A stretch of 41,076 bases of DNA, from assembly GCA_002346425.1 (NCBI GenBank), contig DDZS01000069.1:1-41076 (forward strand), given 5' to 3'. How positions within the stretch are numbered: position 1 is the first letter of the stretch; each line of letters opens with the position of its first letter. Under the pieces are notes generated by a model. The model was not told the DNA's origin, did no database searches, and was given only the letters and a program-made list of their open reading frames with translations. Made by a program: the position numbers and the translations under genes. Source of the DNA: Alphaproteobacteria bacterium UBA3002 (lineage in GTDB: Bacteria; Pseudomonadota; Alphaproteobacteria; Rickettsiales; UBA3002). Positions 17,597 through 25,680 of this stretch are shown here, in pieces.

Positions 17597-17688
17597 TATT
17601 GGCTACAATTGTTTGCAACTATGGGGCGGTAAAGCAGCGGATTGATTCGACTAATGACAAGCGGCGGGGTTGACGCTACACTTCGCGC

Positions 17689-19593
17689 ATGCCTGCTTTA
17701 TCGGGGACAACCGAATCGATACTCAATAAGTCGCTGCTGCTGGTGGTGGTGCTGGCGACGTTGTTGATTCCGGCATCGCTTGGGTTATTTGTTGGCTATG
17801 TGCTCGGCTCGCAGCATATCTCGACGACCAGCGGCCGCCCGCCCGCGCCGGCGAGTAAATATTTCGAGCAATTGATCAACCCGGTGCAGGTGGTCAATAA
17901 TTACATTAAAATCCACGATTTGACGCTGCAATACACGCAATGGGTCAATCAGGTGCAGCCCTATTACGATCGCAATCAGCTGACAGGGGCGAATCTGCGC
18001 GCCTATTCCTTTTACAAGCAAGCCTATGCCAGTATGGAATTTTATTCCAAATTCTACGGTCCGCTGGCTGCGGGGTTGTTCTTGTCGTTAGCGACACTCT
18101 TTATGATGCGCGCACCGCTGATGGACTTCCGGCCTTTCCGCAAAAAAGAAACCGTGCATGGCGATGCGAAATGGGCCTCGGAAGAGGAAATTCGCCGCGC
18201 CAAATTGCGCGCCAAAAAGGGGCTGCTGCTTGGGCGGACGGGGGCCAAAAACTATCTGATTGCCGATGACTTCCAGCACGTCTTGCTCTTCGCACCAACG
18301 GGTTCGGGTAAGGGTGTGGGCTTCGTAATTCCGAACCTGCTCTATTGGGAGGAATCTGTTTTATGTCATGACATTAAGATGGAAAATTACGAGCTGACTT
18401 CGGGGTATCGGAAGAATAAAATGGGGCAGGAATGTTTCGTTTGGAACCCGGCAGACCCGAACGGGATTTCGCATTGTTATAACCCGCTCGACTGGCTGTC
18501 GGAAAAGCCGGGGCAGCTGGTGGATGACTGTCAGAAAATCTGTAACCTTGTCTTGCCGGAACAGGAATTCTGGCAGAATGAGGCGCGTTCGCTCTTGCTA
18601 GGGATCATGCTTTATCTGACGGCGGTGCCCGAAAAGCCGACCAGCTTTGGTGAGATTGTGCGTACCATGCGTTCGGACGATGTCGTCTATAATCTGGCCG
18701 TCGTGCTGGATACGATCGGCGGCAAGATTCACCCCGTCGCCTATATGAATATCGCGGCCTTTTTGCAGAAAGCAGACAAAGAACGCTCCGGCGTGGTTTC
18801 AACCATGAACTCCGGACTGGAACTATGGGCCAACCCGCTGATCGATACCACGACCGCAACGTCGGATTTCGACCTGCAAACCATGAAGAAAAAACGCCAG
18901 ACGGTCTATTGCGGCGTGACGCCGGACAATTTGCAACGTCTGGAGCCGCTGCTGAAAGTCTTCTATCAGCAGGCGACCGATTTTATGACGCGCCACATGC
19001 CGCGCGATGATGAAAAATACGGAGTCTTGTTCATGATGGATGAGTTTCCCTCGCTCGGGGAAATGCCGCAATTCCAGATCGGTATCGCCTATTTCCGTGG
19101 GTATCGCGTGAAGCTGTTTTTGATCGTACAAGATACGCAACAGCTGAAAGGGATTTATGAAGAAGCGGGCATGAACTCCTTCTTATCCAACAGTTATTAC
19201 CGTGTGACCTTCTCGGCGAACAATATCGAAACCGCCAATATGATTTCGCAACTGGTGGGGAATAAAACCGTCGAGCAGGAATCGCATAACAAACCGAAAT
19301 TCCTCGACTTCAACCCGGCCGCGCGTACCTTGCACGTGTCTGAAACGCAGCGCGCATTGCTGCTGCCGCAGGAAGTCATCCAACTGCCGCGTGACGAGCA
19401 GATTATTCTCGTCGAATCGTTCGCGCCGATTAAGTGCAAAAAGATTTTCTACTTTAAAGATTCGACCTTCACGAAACGCCTGCTCCCGCCGATCGATCTG
19501 CCAGAGCAGGAGCCGTATGACCCGCGCAAAAAACCGGGTCTGAAAGCGCCGGACGCCCCGCCACCGCCGGGTGAAGATAAAGCGAGCGCGTAA
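17689..19593 (+). CDS. virD4: VirD4 coupling protein
   Basis: This is the VirD4/TraG-family type IV coupling ATPase that recruits substrates to the secretion channel. Two N-terminal membrane helices (about residues 13-40 and 124-142) flank a periplasmic stretch. The motor domain has Walker A APTGSGKGVGF (about 204) and Walker B VLFMMDEFPSLGEM (about 447), followed by the family-typical QDTQQLKGIYEEAG and SNSYYRVTFSAN. Length 634 aa is normal. The Pro/Lys-rich C-terminal tail has no clear motif. In Rickettsiales-type loci virD4 follows virB11 directly; here nine pilin genes on the other strand lie between them. No good ribosome site precedes the ATG. Confidence 0.96.
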   Translation: MPALSGTTESILNKSLLLVVVLATLLIPASLGLFVGYVLGSQHISTTSGRPPAPASKYFEQLINPVQVVNNYIKIHDLTLQYTQWVNQVQPYYDRNQLTGANLRAYSFYKQAYASMEFYSKFYGPLAAGLFLSLATLFMMRAPLMDFRPFRKKETVHGDAKWASEEEIRRAKLRAKKGLLLGRTGAKNYLIADDFQHVLLFAPTGSGKGVGFVIPNLLYWEESVLCHDIKMENYELTSGYRKNKMGQECFVWNPADPNGISHCYNPLDWLSEKPGQLVDDCQKICNLVLPEQEFWQNEARSLLLGIMLYLTAVPEKPTSFGEIVRTMRSDDVVYNLAVVLDTIGGKIHPVAYMNIAAFLQKADKERSGVVSTMNSGLELWANPLIDTTTATSDFDLQTMKKKRQTVYCGVTPDNLQRLEPLLKVFYQQATDFMTRHMPRDDEKYGVLFMMDEFPSLGEMPQFQIGIAYFRGYRVKLFLIVQDTQQLKGIYEEAGMNSFLSNSYYRVTFSANNIETANMISQLVGNKTVEQESHNKPKFLDFNPAARTLHVSETQRALLLPQEVIQLPRDEQIILVESFAPIKCKKIFYFKDSTFTKRLLPPIDLPEQEPYDPRKKPGLKAPDAPPPPGEDKASA

Positions 19594-19927
19594 GGAGTTT
19601 TTTCGCTCCGGCTTCGCCTGCGCTAGTGCGCTCCGCGTTTCTTCGTATAGCACAACTGTCACCCCGTCTTTATGACGGGGTCCGGTTCCGTCGGAGCGAG
19701 TGGCCCAGACCCCGTGACAGGCACGGGGTGACAAAACCCGTCATTGCCGGGCGTGACCCGGCAATCCAAAAGCCGGAGTGTGGGGCCTTAGTTATTTCCG
19801 CTCCGTTTCTTCATTTAGCCCCGTCATTGGGAGCATAGCGAAGCAATCCGGTCTTAATGCGAAGGATTTCGATACCGCGCCGCGTATCACATGTGTTACT
19901 GCAACCAAGAACAGAAACGAGTGAGTC
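19594..19927. repeat. Intergenic palindromic repeats after virD4
   Basis: This 334-nt gap has no gene I can support. It holds a 10-bp inverted repeat, GTCACCCCGT (19658-19667) with ACGGGGTGAC (19723-19732), enclosing a smaller ACCCCGT/ACGGGGT hairpin. Next is a perfect 9-bp stem, ATTGCCGGG-CGTGA-CCCGGCAAT (19743-19765). Then comes GTCATTGGGAGCATAGCGAA (from 19825) leading to GCAATCC, a short palindromic element of a type spread widely in alphaproteobacterial genomes. Confidence 0.7.
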
Positions 19928-20251
19928 ATGCGTAGATTACTACTTCCCGCGTTGGCGGTGGTGGCGGGGGTGTTATCTCTGCCGCAGGAAGCAAAAGCCG
20001 GCATTAATATCTTTGTCGCGAGCGACCGCGATTATGGTCGCGGCTACGACCATCATCAGCTGAAAAATTATCGTTATTTCGGCGGTAAAAAGAAATATTA
20101 CCAAGGCTATGGGCCGGTGCGTCATCATCATCCGAAACCGCGCGGGCATGTGCGCGGCTGGTCGGGCTATGGGCCAATCGGGTATCACCCCAGCCAGAAT
20201 CGCCGCGGCGGCTATTATTGCCCCGATCGTCGGCGTTGGGTCTATCGCTAA
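19928..20251 (+). CDS. Small secreted Tyr/His/Gly/Arg-rich protein
   Basis: This 107-aa protein has a clear signal peptide (MRRLLLPALAVVAGVLSLPQ, cleavage after EAKA). The mature part is basic and rich in Tyr, His, Gly and Arg (GGKKKYYQGYGPVRHHHP, then RGWSGYGPIGYHP), ending in a CPDRRRWVYR tail with a single Cys. I do not recognise a family. Composition suggests an exported, perhaps metal- or surface-binding protein; that is a guess. The upstream ribosome site is weak (GAGTGAG). It converges on the 634-residue gene. Confidence 0.65.
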   Translation: MRRLLLPALAVVAGVLSLPQEAKAGINIFVASDRDYGRGYDHHQLKNYRYFGGKKKYYQGYGPVRHHHPKPRGHVRGWSGYGPIGYHPSQNRRGGYYCPDRRRWVYR

Positions 20252-20262
20252 GCGTCGCAAAT

Positions 20263-20290
20263 AAAAAGCCCCCGCCGCAAGGGCAGGGGC
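20263..20290 (-). terminator. Rho-independent terminator of the 634-aa gene
   Basis: On the - strand a GC-rich hairpin with GCCCC pairing GGGGC (20290-20268) is followed directly by TTTTT (20267-20263). It lies 26-53 nt after the stop of the gene ending at 20316. Confidence 0.75.
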
Positions 20291-20315
20291 ATGAAGAGGG
20301 TGTGTATTTCTTTGG

Positions 20316-22220
20316 CTACGCGCTGCGTGAAGCGGCGAGGTTTGAATTAGCCGATTTCGGCAAGCCTTTCGGCGCTACTGCTTCGCTAGCATCCGCCACG
20401 GCAAAGCTGCCGTCGGTTCCCAGTGATGCTTGACGTCCGCCGGTCGGATCGCCACCGCCACGGCCCGGACTGTCCTGACCGCCACGACCTGGGCTGTCTT
20501 CGCCACCGCAACCGCCTTCACAGCCGGTATCGCCCGGTGTGCCGCGGGTCGGTCCAGGATTATCCTGACCACCGCCTCGTGACGGCGTAGACGGATCGCT
20601 ACCACAGCTCGGATGTTTGTTCCAAGCGCGCGGCGGGCATGGGATGTATGGACCAGCTTCGTTTTTCGGTAAGCCCAGCATCATCAGGCCACGCGAAATC
20701 GGATCCTGACCGTAATAGGGATCATCGCTCTCACGTGTGTAAGAGGTAGACGATGCAGCAACCGGACGATTACCACGCGGCGTGCTTGCGGTGCTTTGAC
20801 GCGAACCCGTTTGTTTGGTGTTTAATGCCGGTGGCGTACACGCCGTACAGATCACGTTCAGATCGGTATTGATCTGGCCGATATCGGTTTGTTTATATTC
20901 TTCCGGCAGGTAGAATTTTTCACCGACATACAGCGGCACATCCTGATAGCTCGGGCCGTCTTTACAATGCACGGTTTGGGCTTCTTTGCCGTTATACGCC
21001 ATCAACTCTTGTTTAGTGGCCGCGAGCTGTTCTGCCGTGGCTGTACCGTATTTGGCTTTGGCCGCGGTTTCGGCGATTTCATCCATTGTCATGTTCGGCT
21101 GAATCTCGAATGCCAGACCGTTTGAACGTTTGGCTTCTGCCGTAGCAGCGGCTTCGGCCAGTTGGCTCAAAGTCAGCGTGCTGCGATCCAGTACCACACC
21201 GTTGGTCGCTTCAACCATGGCAATCGCTTTCTCGGTTTTGTTACCCAAATAGCCATCAACGCCTTTGGTATCGAACCCGCGTTGGGTCAGAATGGTTTGC
21301 GCCGCTTCATTGGCTTCGCTATGCGGCCCAAAGGTCAGCGTATCGTTGCCGTTAGACGCTAGCAGCGGATTAATGACCGCATCTTGTGCTTCTTTCGCGG
21401 CTTTTTGTGCTTCTTGTGCTACTTCAGCGGCGCGGGCAGCTTTCATATCAACCGCAGCAACGATTTCGGTGCCCAGTTTATTGACATCAATCGCGTCGAT
21501 CGCAGCATTCAGTTCCGCGCCTTGCAAGCCTTGCAGGCGAGTATACTCGATCGGATTGGTTTGCTCGTAGAAGGTCACAATCGCAGCCCGTGTAGCCGGG
21601 CCAACATTGCCTTTATTCCCTTTGGTTGCATTCGGATCGCCCAGATAGTTGTTCAGGGCATTTTGAATGGCGATGCGGTCTGCAACCGGTGAAGCGCTGA
21701 TCGGTGAATAGGGCACTTCTTCCACTTCCTGTGCGACCGCAGCGGGCACATCCGCCGTCGGTGCGGCTTCCGCCACTTTCGCAGGAGTAATCACAGTACG
21801 TGCCGCAGCACCCGCCGCAGCGGCAGCAGCCATCACTTTATCCGCATTGCGCGCATCGGCGATTTCGATCGGGCGACGCACATTGTCATTGGCAACAGCC
21901 GGGGCTTCCGGTGCCTGATCTTCGGCGCGGGCGACGGCTGCGGCTTGTTGTTCCAGTTGGTTCTCTTTATCGAGTTGCGCGGTAGCGGCAACTAATTTGT
22001 CCGACAGGGCTTTTTGCACGTCTTCGAAAGACGCGGTGGCCGGGTCGATACCATGTGATTTGATTGCGGCGATACTTTTATCGCCCAGAATACCATCGCG
22101 GCCACCGGTAACGGTGTAATCGAGGTTATCCAAATCTTGTGATGGGTCCGCCAAAAGCGCCAGCATGTCCTGGACTGCTTTGCGTTCGACTTCGTTTGCG
22201 TTAGTGAAAATACGTGCCAT
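20316..22220 (-). CDS. 634-aa protein with peptidoglycan-binding-like repeats
   Basis: Three spaced segments look like PG_binding_1-type helical repeats: GGRDGILGDKSIAAI (about residue 39), GNKGNVGPATRAAIVTFYEQ (about 200) and GVDGYLGNKTEKAIAMVE (about 318). They are linked by Ala/Glu-rich, probably coiled-coil stretches. The last 200 residues are low-complexity: CTACTPP, IPCPPRAW and HPSCGSDP motifs, then Gly/Pro/Arg-rich SPGRGG repeats with a CEGGC pair. There is no signal peptide or membrane helix. A strong AAGGAG lies 7 nt before the ATG. A CtrA-like site lies 126 nt upstream and a terminator downstream, so it is a single-gene unit. Export route and role are unknown; wall binding is inferred from the repeats only. 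Confidence 0.75.
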   Translation of the reverse strand: MARIFTNANEVERKAVQDMLALLADPSQDLDNLDYTVTGGRDGILGDKSIAAIKSHGIDPATASFEDVQKALSDKLVAATAQLDKENQLEQQAAAVARAEDQAPEAPAVANDNVRRPIEIADARNADKVMAAAAAAGAAARTVITPAKVAEAAPTADVPAAVAQEVEEVPYSPISASPVADRIAIQNALNNYLGDPNATKGNKGNVGPATRAAIVTFYEQTNPIEYTRLQGLQGAELNAAIDAIDVNKLGTEIVAAVDMKAARAAEVAQEAQKAAKEAQDAVINPLLASNGNDTLTFGPHSEANEAAQTILTQRGFDTKGVDGYLGNKTEKAIAMVEATNGVVLDRSTLTLSQLAEAAATAEAKRSNGLAFEIQPNMTMDEIAETAAKAKYGTATAEQLAATKQELMAYNGKEAQTVHCKDGPSYQDVPLYVGEKFYLPEEYKQTDIGQINTDLNVICTACTPPALNTKQTGSRQSTASTPRGNRPVAASSTSYTRESDDPYYGQDPISRGLMMLGLPKNEAGPYIPCPPRAWNKHPSCGSDPSTPSRGGGQDNPGPTRGTPGDTGCEGGCGGEDSPGRGGQDSPGRGGGDPTGGRQASLGTDGSFAVADASEAVAPKGLPKSANSNLAASRSA

Positions 22221-22530
22221 TGAAATGCTCCTTTGCTTGCTTTGCCTTGGCGTCTACAGGGTTATTTATACCATCTTAACGTGGCGTGTGTGTGACGGTT
22301 ATGTGAAGATTGTATAAAGGTTGCATAAGGAATAGTCAATACATATTAACCAAATATTAACCATTTGGCTTTTGTGTAAGCACCGTCAACCGTCCGGTCT
22401 GCCGCGCTCACGCTTAGTAACGCGAGCGTGCGTGCGTTATTTCATGGGGGCAGCCTGTGCGATAAGATGGAACGCGGTCAGTAGGTCGCGCCTGCCACTA
22501 GTCAGCGCGAAGCGCTGGCGGAAACATCTT
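22221..22530. other. Gap upstream of 634-aa gene
   Basis: This 310-nt gap holds the CtrA-like site described separately and two small hairpins, CACGCT/AGCGTG (22409-22430) and CAGCGC-GAA-GCGCTG (22503-22517). The second sits just past the thiG stop on the - strand but lacks a T run. No gene is apparent. Confidence 0.5.
22346..22360 (-). promoter_or_regulatory. CtrA-like site upstream of 634-aa gene
   Basis: TTAA-N7-TTAA (22346-22360), reading TTAACC twice on the + strand as in the classic TTAACC-type CtrA box. On the - strand TATTCC (22334-22329) lies 11 nt downstream, a poor -10. The gene starts 126 nt away. Confidence 0.5.
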
Positions 22531-23313
22531 CTAGCTCGCCGCTTTTAACCCGGTTTCTGGCGAAGACGCGCTAGCGTAAGCACGTTTCGGCATGCGCCCG
22601 GCGAGGAAAGCCTCGCGGCCCGCTTGAGCGGCGAGCGCCATCGCGCGCGCCATGCGAATAGGGTCTTGCGCTTCGGCAATCGCGGTGTTGAGCAACACGC
22701 CGTCGCAGCCGAGTTCCATCGCAATCGCCACGTCGGAGGCAGTGCCGACCCCGGCATCGACCAGGACGGGCACTTGGCTTTGTTCAACGATAAAACGGAT
22801 GTTCAATGGATTTTGAATGCCAAGGCCCGAGCCAATGGGCGCGGCGAGCGGCATGATCGCGCAGCAGCCAATATCTTCCAACTGGCGCGCAATCAATGGG
22901 TCGTCATTGGTATAGGCCATGACGTGAAAGCCTTCGGCGACCAATGTTTTTGCGGCGGCGATGGTTTCGATGACGTCGGGATAGAGCGTTTGTTTATCGC
23001 CGATAACTTCGAGCTTAACCAAATCCCATCCACCAATTTCGCGGGCAAGTCGTAGCGTTTGCACGGCGTCGTCGGCGGTATAGCATCCGGCGGTGTTGGG
23101 GAGATAGGTATAGTCGTCAGGCGAAATGACATCTTGCAGGCGCTCGCCCTTGCTTTTGTCCAGATTGGTCCGGCGCAACGCCACGGTCACGATTTCCGCG
23201 CCCGAGGCTTCAATCGCCGCTTTGGTTTCGGCCAGGTCTTTATATTTGCCAGTGCCAACAAGCAGTCGCGATTGATAGCGTTTACCGGCGAGAAGTAGAG
23301 GATCTGTGTTCAT
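22531..23313 (-). CDS. thiG: Thiazole synthase ThiG
   Basis: ThiG forms the thiazole phosphate ring of thiamin from deoxyxylulose phosphate, dehydroglycine and ThiS thiocarboxylate, in the cytoplasm. The 260-aa product shows LLVGTGKYKD, the active-site segment VTVALRRTNLD, LPNTAGCYTADDAV, VKLEVIGD, CCAIMPLAAPIGSGLGI and VPVLVDAGVGTASDVAIAMELG, the ordered motifs of the family's TIM barrel. The ATG at 23313 is chosen because upstream residues (38 aa to the frame limit) overlap thiS and do not resemble ThiG. It follows thiS by 49 nt in the same direction, so the two are probably cotranscribed. Confidence 0.97.
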   Translation of the reverse strand: MNTDPLLLAGKRYQSRLLVGTGKYKDLAETKAAIEASGAEIVTVALRRTNLDKSKGERLQDVISPDDYTYLPNTAGCYTADDAVQTLRLAREIGGWDLVKLEVIGDKQTLYPDVIETIAAAKTLVAEGFHVMAYTNDDPLIARQLEDIGCCAIMPLAAPIGSGLGIQNPLNIRFIVEQSQVPVLVDAGVGTASDVAIAMELGCDGVLLNTAIAEAQDPIRMARAMALAAQAGREAFLAGRMPKRAYASASSPETGLKAAS

Positions 23314-23362
23314 GGGCGGAGTGATAGCGGATTGAATCTGCCAAGTCGAGAGGGGAGTCGCA

Positions 23363-23563
23363 TCAACCGCCGCCGATGAATTCGACGATTTCGATATGGT
23401 CGCCGGTGCTAAGCGGGGTCTGGTCATGCAGGGTGCGCGGGATGATTTTGCCGTTACGTTCCACGGCGATGCTGCGCAGGTCCAGCTCTAATGTAGCGAG
23501 CAGGCCAGCTAGCGTGCTATCGGGTGCGACGGTATGATCTTCGCCGTTCAGGGTAATATGCAT
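23363..23563 (-). CDS. thiS: Sulfur carrier protein ThiS
   Basis: This is the 66-aa beta-grasp sulfur carrier for thiazole synthesis. It begins MHITLNGEDH and ends in VEFIGGG, so the Gly-Gly terminus that becomes the thiocarboxylate is present. The core TLAGLLATLELD and VERNGKIIPR match the family. The ATG at 23563 is preferred to the upstream frame limit (23599), which adds non-homologous residues. Expected partners ThiF, ThiO or ThiE are not in the window. Confidence 0.95.
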   Translation of the reverse strand: MHITLNGEDHTVAPDSTLAGLLATLELDLRSIAVERNGKIIPRTLHDQTPLSTGDHIEIVEFIGGG

Positions 23564-23703
23564 AAAAATATATATGGCGGCAGATGTGCGGCGATGCAAG
23601 GGGTAGTGGTAGCAGGGTCACCCCTTGTCGCGCATAGGTGGCATCCAGGGGCGCATCCCCAAAAAACCATTGCGCCCGGATTCGCCACACGCGATGATAG
23701 GCT
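23564..23703 (-). promoter_or_regulatory. Structured leader between thiS and aroQ
   Basis: This 140-nt divergent region contains two strong hairpins: CAAGGGGT/ACCCCTTG (23597-23627), and GGGCGCA/TGCGCCC (23649-23677) extended by GGATGCCAC-type pairing on the flanks. On the - strand it would form the 5' leader of thiS-thiG. The conserved TPP-riboswitch core (CTGAGA and the later GATC...GCGNAGGGA block) is not visible, so I do not call one. Confidence 0.4.
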
Positions 23704-24147
23704 ATGGCACGCATCGACCTGATCAACGGACCCAATCTGAATATGCTCGGCCAGCGCGAGGCAGATATCTATGGCGGCGCGTCGCTGCAAGATATCGAGG
23801 ACATGACGCGCGCCGCGGCGACCAAACATGGCCTGCGCATTGAATGTTACCAATCGAATCACGAAGGCGAATTGATCGACCATATTCACCGGCTGCATGG
23901 CAAAACGGGTGGGGTGATCATCAATGCCGGTGGCCTGACGCATACGTCGGTCGCGCTGGCGGACGCGCTGCGCATTTTGGACGTGCCGATTGTCGAGCTG
24001 CATATCAGCAATATTTACGCGCGCGAAAGCTTCCGCCATACGTCCTATCTCTCGGCGGTGGCGAAAGCGGTGATGTGCGGCTTCGGGACGCAGGGCTATA
24101 CGCTGGCGGTTGAAGGATTGGTGTCGTTGAGGGCTGCGGTTAAGTGA
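23704..24147 (+). CDS. aroQ: 3-dehydroquinate dehydratase, type II
   Basis: This enzyme converts 3-dehydroquinate to 3-dehydroshikimate in the shikimate pathway. The 147-aa dodecameric-type (class II) enzyme has the N-terminal INGPNLNMLGQRE with the catalytic Tyr in DIYGG, YQSNHEGELIDHIH, INAGGLTHTSVALADAL and VELHISNIYARESFRHTSYLS carrying the catalytic His and substrate-binding Arg. Length is typical. The stop overlaps the start of the next gene (GTGA), so it leads a three-gene run with the GDPD-like gene and aat. Confidence 0.97.
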   Translation: MARIDLINGPNLNMLGQREADIYGGASLQDIEDMTRAAATKHGLRIECYQSNHEGELIDHIHRLHGKTGGVIINAGGLTHTSVALADALRILDVPIVELHISNIYARESFRHTSYLSAVAKAVMCGFGTQGYTLAVEGLVSLRAAVK

Positions 24148-24848
24148 AACTGATCGCGCATCGCGGCGGCAAAGGGGTGGGCGTGCAACATTCCATCGCC
24201 ACCATGCAACATGCGCTGAAAATGGGAGCGCAGGGCGTCGCCTTTGATGTCTGGCCGACGCGTGACGGGCATCCGGTGGTGATCCATTCCTCGCGCTTGG
24301 AAGATTCGACGGATGCGACCGGCTCGGTCATGGAAATGACGCTCGACCAAACCGTCGAAGTGCATCTGGCGACGGGTGAGAAACTCCCCAAACTGGCCGA
24401 AGTGTTGAACACGTTTAACGACGAGCCGCGGGTGATGCTATTCATCGAACTCAAACACCCACAAGTGGCGATGCAAACGGCGGAGCTGGTGAGTTATTAC
24501 ATCAACAATAAAGGCTATTCGAATCACCGCGTGGTGATTATCACGGCGCTGCATCAGCTATTGGTGCAGATTAAGCAACGCTATCCGCTATTGCATCTCG
24601 GCGCGATCCTGCGTGATAAACCGGCGGGGCTGGCGGCGGTGATTGAATATGCGCATGCGGTCTATTTGTTGCCGGATATTGACATACTAGATGACGAATT
24701 GATGGCCGATGCGCTAAAGCGCGACGCGATGGTGATTCCGTATGTGTGCGACACGCCCGAGCAGCAGCAGAAAGCGCGCGATCTGGGCTGCATCGGCATG
24801 ATTCTTTCCGATCCCTCCAGCGTGGAAGACAATGCCGGAAAAGGTTAG
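24144..24848 (+). CDS. GDPD-family protein, active site degenerate
   Basis: This 234-aa TIM-barrel protein is of the glycerophosphodiester phosphodiesterase family. AHRGG at residue 5, FDVWPTRDGHPVVIHSS, LFIELKHP and the late PYVCDTPEQQQKARDLGCIGMILSDP fit the fold. Key positions differ: the usual Glu of the ExD metal pair is Ala (AFDVW), the ENT segment after HRG is HSI, and the HD pair is HS. The catalytic His residues and the later Glu remain. It is probably altered in substrate or inactive. It starts at GTG overlapping the aroQ stop and overlaps aat by 17 nt. Confidence 0.85.
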   Translation: MKLIAHRGGKGVGVQHSIATMQHALKMGAQGVAFDVWPTRDGHPVVIHSSRLEDSTDATGSVMEMTLDQTVEVHLATGEKLPKLAEVLNTFNDEPRVMLFIELKHPQVAMQTAELVSYYINNKGYSNHRVVIITALHQLLVQIKQRYPLLHLGAILRDKPAGLAAVIEYAHAVYLLPDIDILDDELMADALKRDAMVIPYVCDTPEQQQKARDLGCIGMILSDPSSVEDNAGKG

Positions 24849-25461
24849 CGCGCGCGATGTGCTGAACGCCTATGCGTCCGGCTATTTCCCGATGGCCGAC
24901 GATCGGCATGGCGAAGAGCTGTGGTGGTTTAACCCGAACAAGCGCGGCATTATCCCGCTGGAACAGTTTAACGTGCCGCGGGGCATGAAAAAGGTGCTGC
25001 GCGAGGGCGTGTTCGACGTGACGATCGATCAGGATTTTGAGGCGACGATCCGCGCCTGCGCCGATGCACCGCGCGGCGAAGACGGGCATTGGATTTCCGA
25101 ACGCATCATCGGGCTGTATTGCGAGCTGCATCGCATGGGATTCGCGCATTCGGTGGAGGCGCGGCAAGAGGGTAGGCTGGTCGGTGGGCTCTATGGCGTA
25201 TCCCTCGGCAACGCGTTTTTCGGCGAGAGCATGTTCAGTCATGTGTCTCAAGCCAGCAAGGTAGCGCTGGTGCATTTGGTCACACGGTTGCGGGCGGCGG
25301 GCTATACCTTGCTCGATACGCAATTCGTCAATGATCACCTCAAACAATTCGGCGTCAAAGAAATTGGCAAAGCCGCCTATCTGCGTCGCTTGGATAAAGC
25401 GTTGCATGCCGAGCATAACGCATCGCTACACTTTGCCCGGGTCACGCCCGATATAAATTAG
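24832..25461 (+). CDS. aat: Leucyl/phenylalanyl-tRNA-protein transferase
   Basis: Aat transfers Leu or Phe from tRNA to N-terminal Arg or Lys of proteins, marking them for ClpS/ClpAP degradation. The 209-aa protein has YASGYFPMA, WWFNPNKRGIIPL, WISERIIGLYCELHRMGFAHSVE, GRLVGGLYGVSLGNAFFGES, SQASKVALVHLV and LLDTQFVNDHLKQFGVKEI, the ordered motifs of the family. The ATG lies inside the end of the preceding gene. It closes the housekeeping run before the second pilin array. Confidence 0.97.
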   Translation: MPEKVSARDVLNAYASGYFPMADDRHGEELWWFNPNKRGIIPLEQFNVPRGMKKVLREGVFDVTIDQDFEATIRACADAPRGEDGHWISERIIGLYCELHRMGFAHSVEARQEGRLVGGLYGVSLGNAFFGESMFSHVSQASKVALVHLVTRLRAAGYTLLDTQFVNDHLKQFGVKEIGKAAYLRRLDKALHAEHNASLHFARVTPDIN

Positions 25462-25568
25462 CCTATATACGCCCCATATTTTCAGCAAAATCCCGTAAAA
25501 CTATATGTGGCAATTAAGCCATATCAAGCGGTTGGGTGAATGCACGGCATTTGCATAAAATTGCCGTT

Positions 25569-25665
25569 TTAACAGTATGTTAATAGGGTGAATGGTATAA
25601 TAAACGTAATTCATAAATACAGAAGCGATGTCGTATAATCAGCATCGCATTTAACACAATGTTAA
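25569..25665 (+). promoter_or_regulatory. Double CtrA-like promoter region of pilin 11
   Basis: Two perfect TTAAC-N5-GTTAA dyads occur at 25569-25583 and 25651-25665. TATAAT at 25596-25601 lies 12 nt after the first. A second TATAAT (25634-25639) sits in the loop of a GCGATG/CATCGC hairpin (25625-25648), just upstream of the second dyad. The first dyad is placed for activation. The second lies downstream of both -10 boxes, a position more typical of repression. The rest of the 219-nt gap shows no gene. Confidence 0.6.
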
Positions 25666-25680
25666 TAAAGGTTTTTTATC

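Noticed and set aside
23314..23427. 38-residue N-terminal extension of ThiG
   Set aside because: It overlaps the thiS coding end and does not resemble ThiG; MNTDPLLLAGKRY is the normal beginning.
23564..23703. TPP riboswitch before thiS
   Set aside because: The conserved core sequences are not visible, although hairpins are present.
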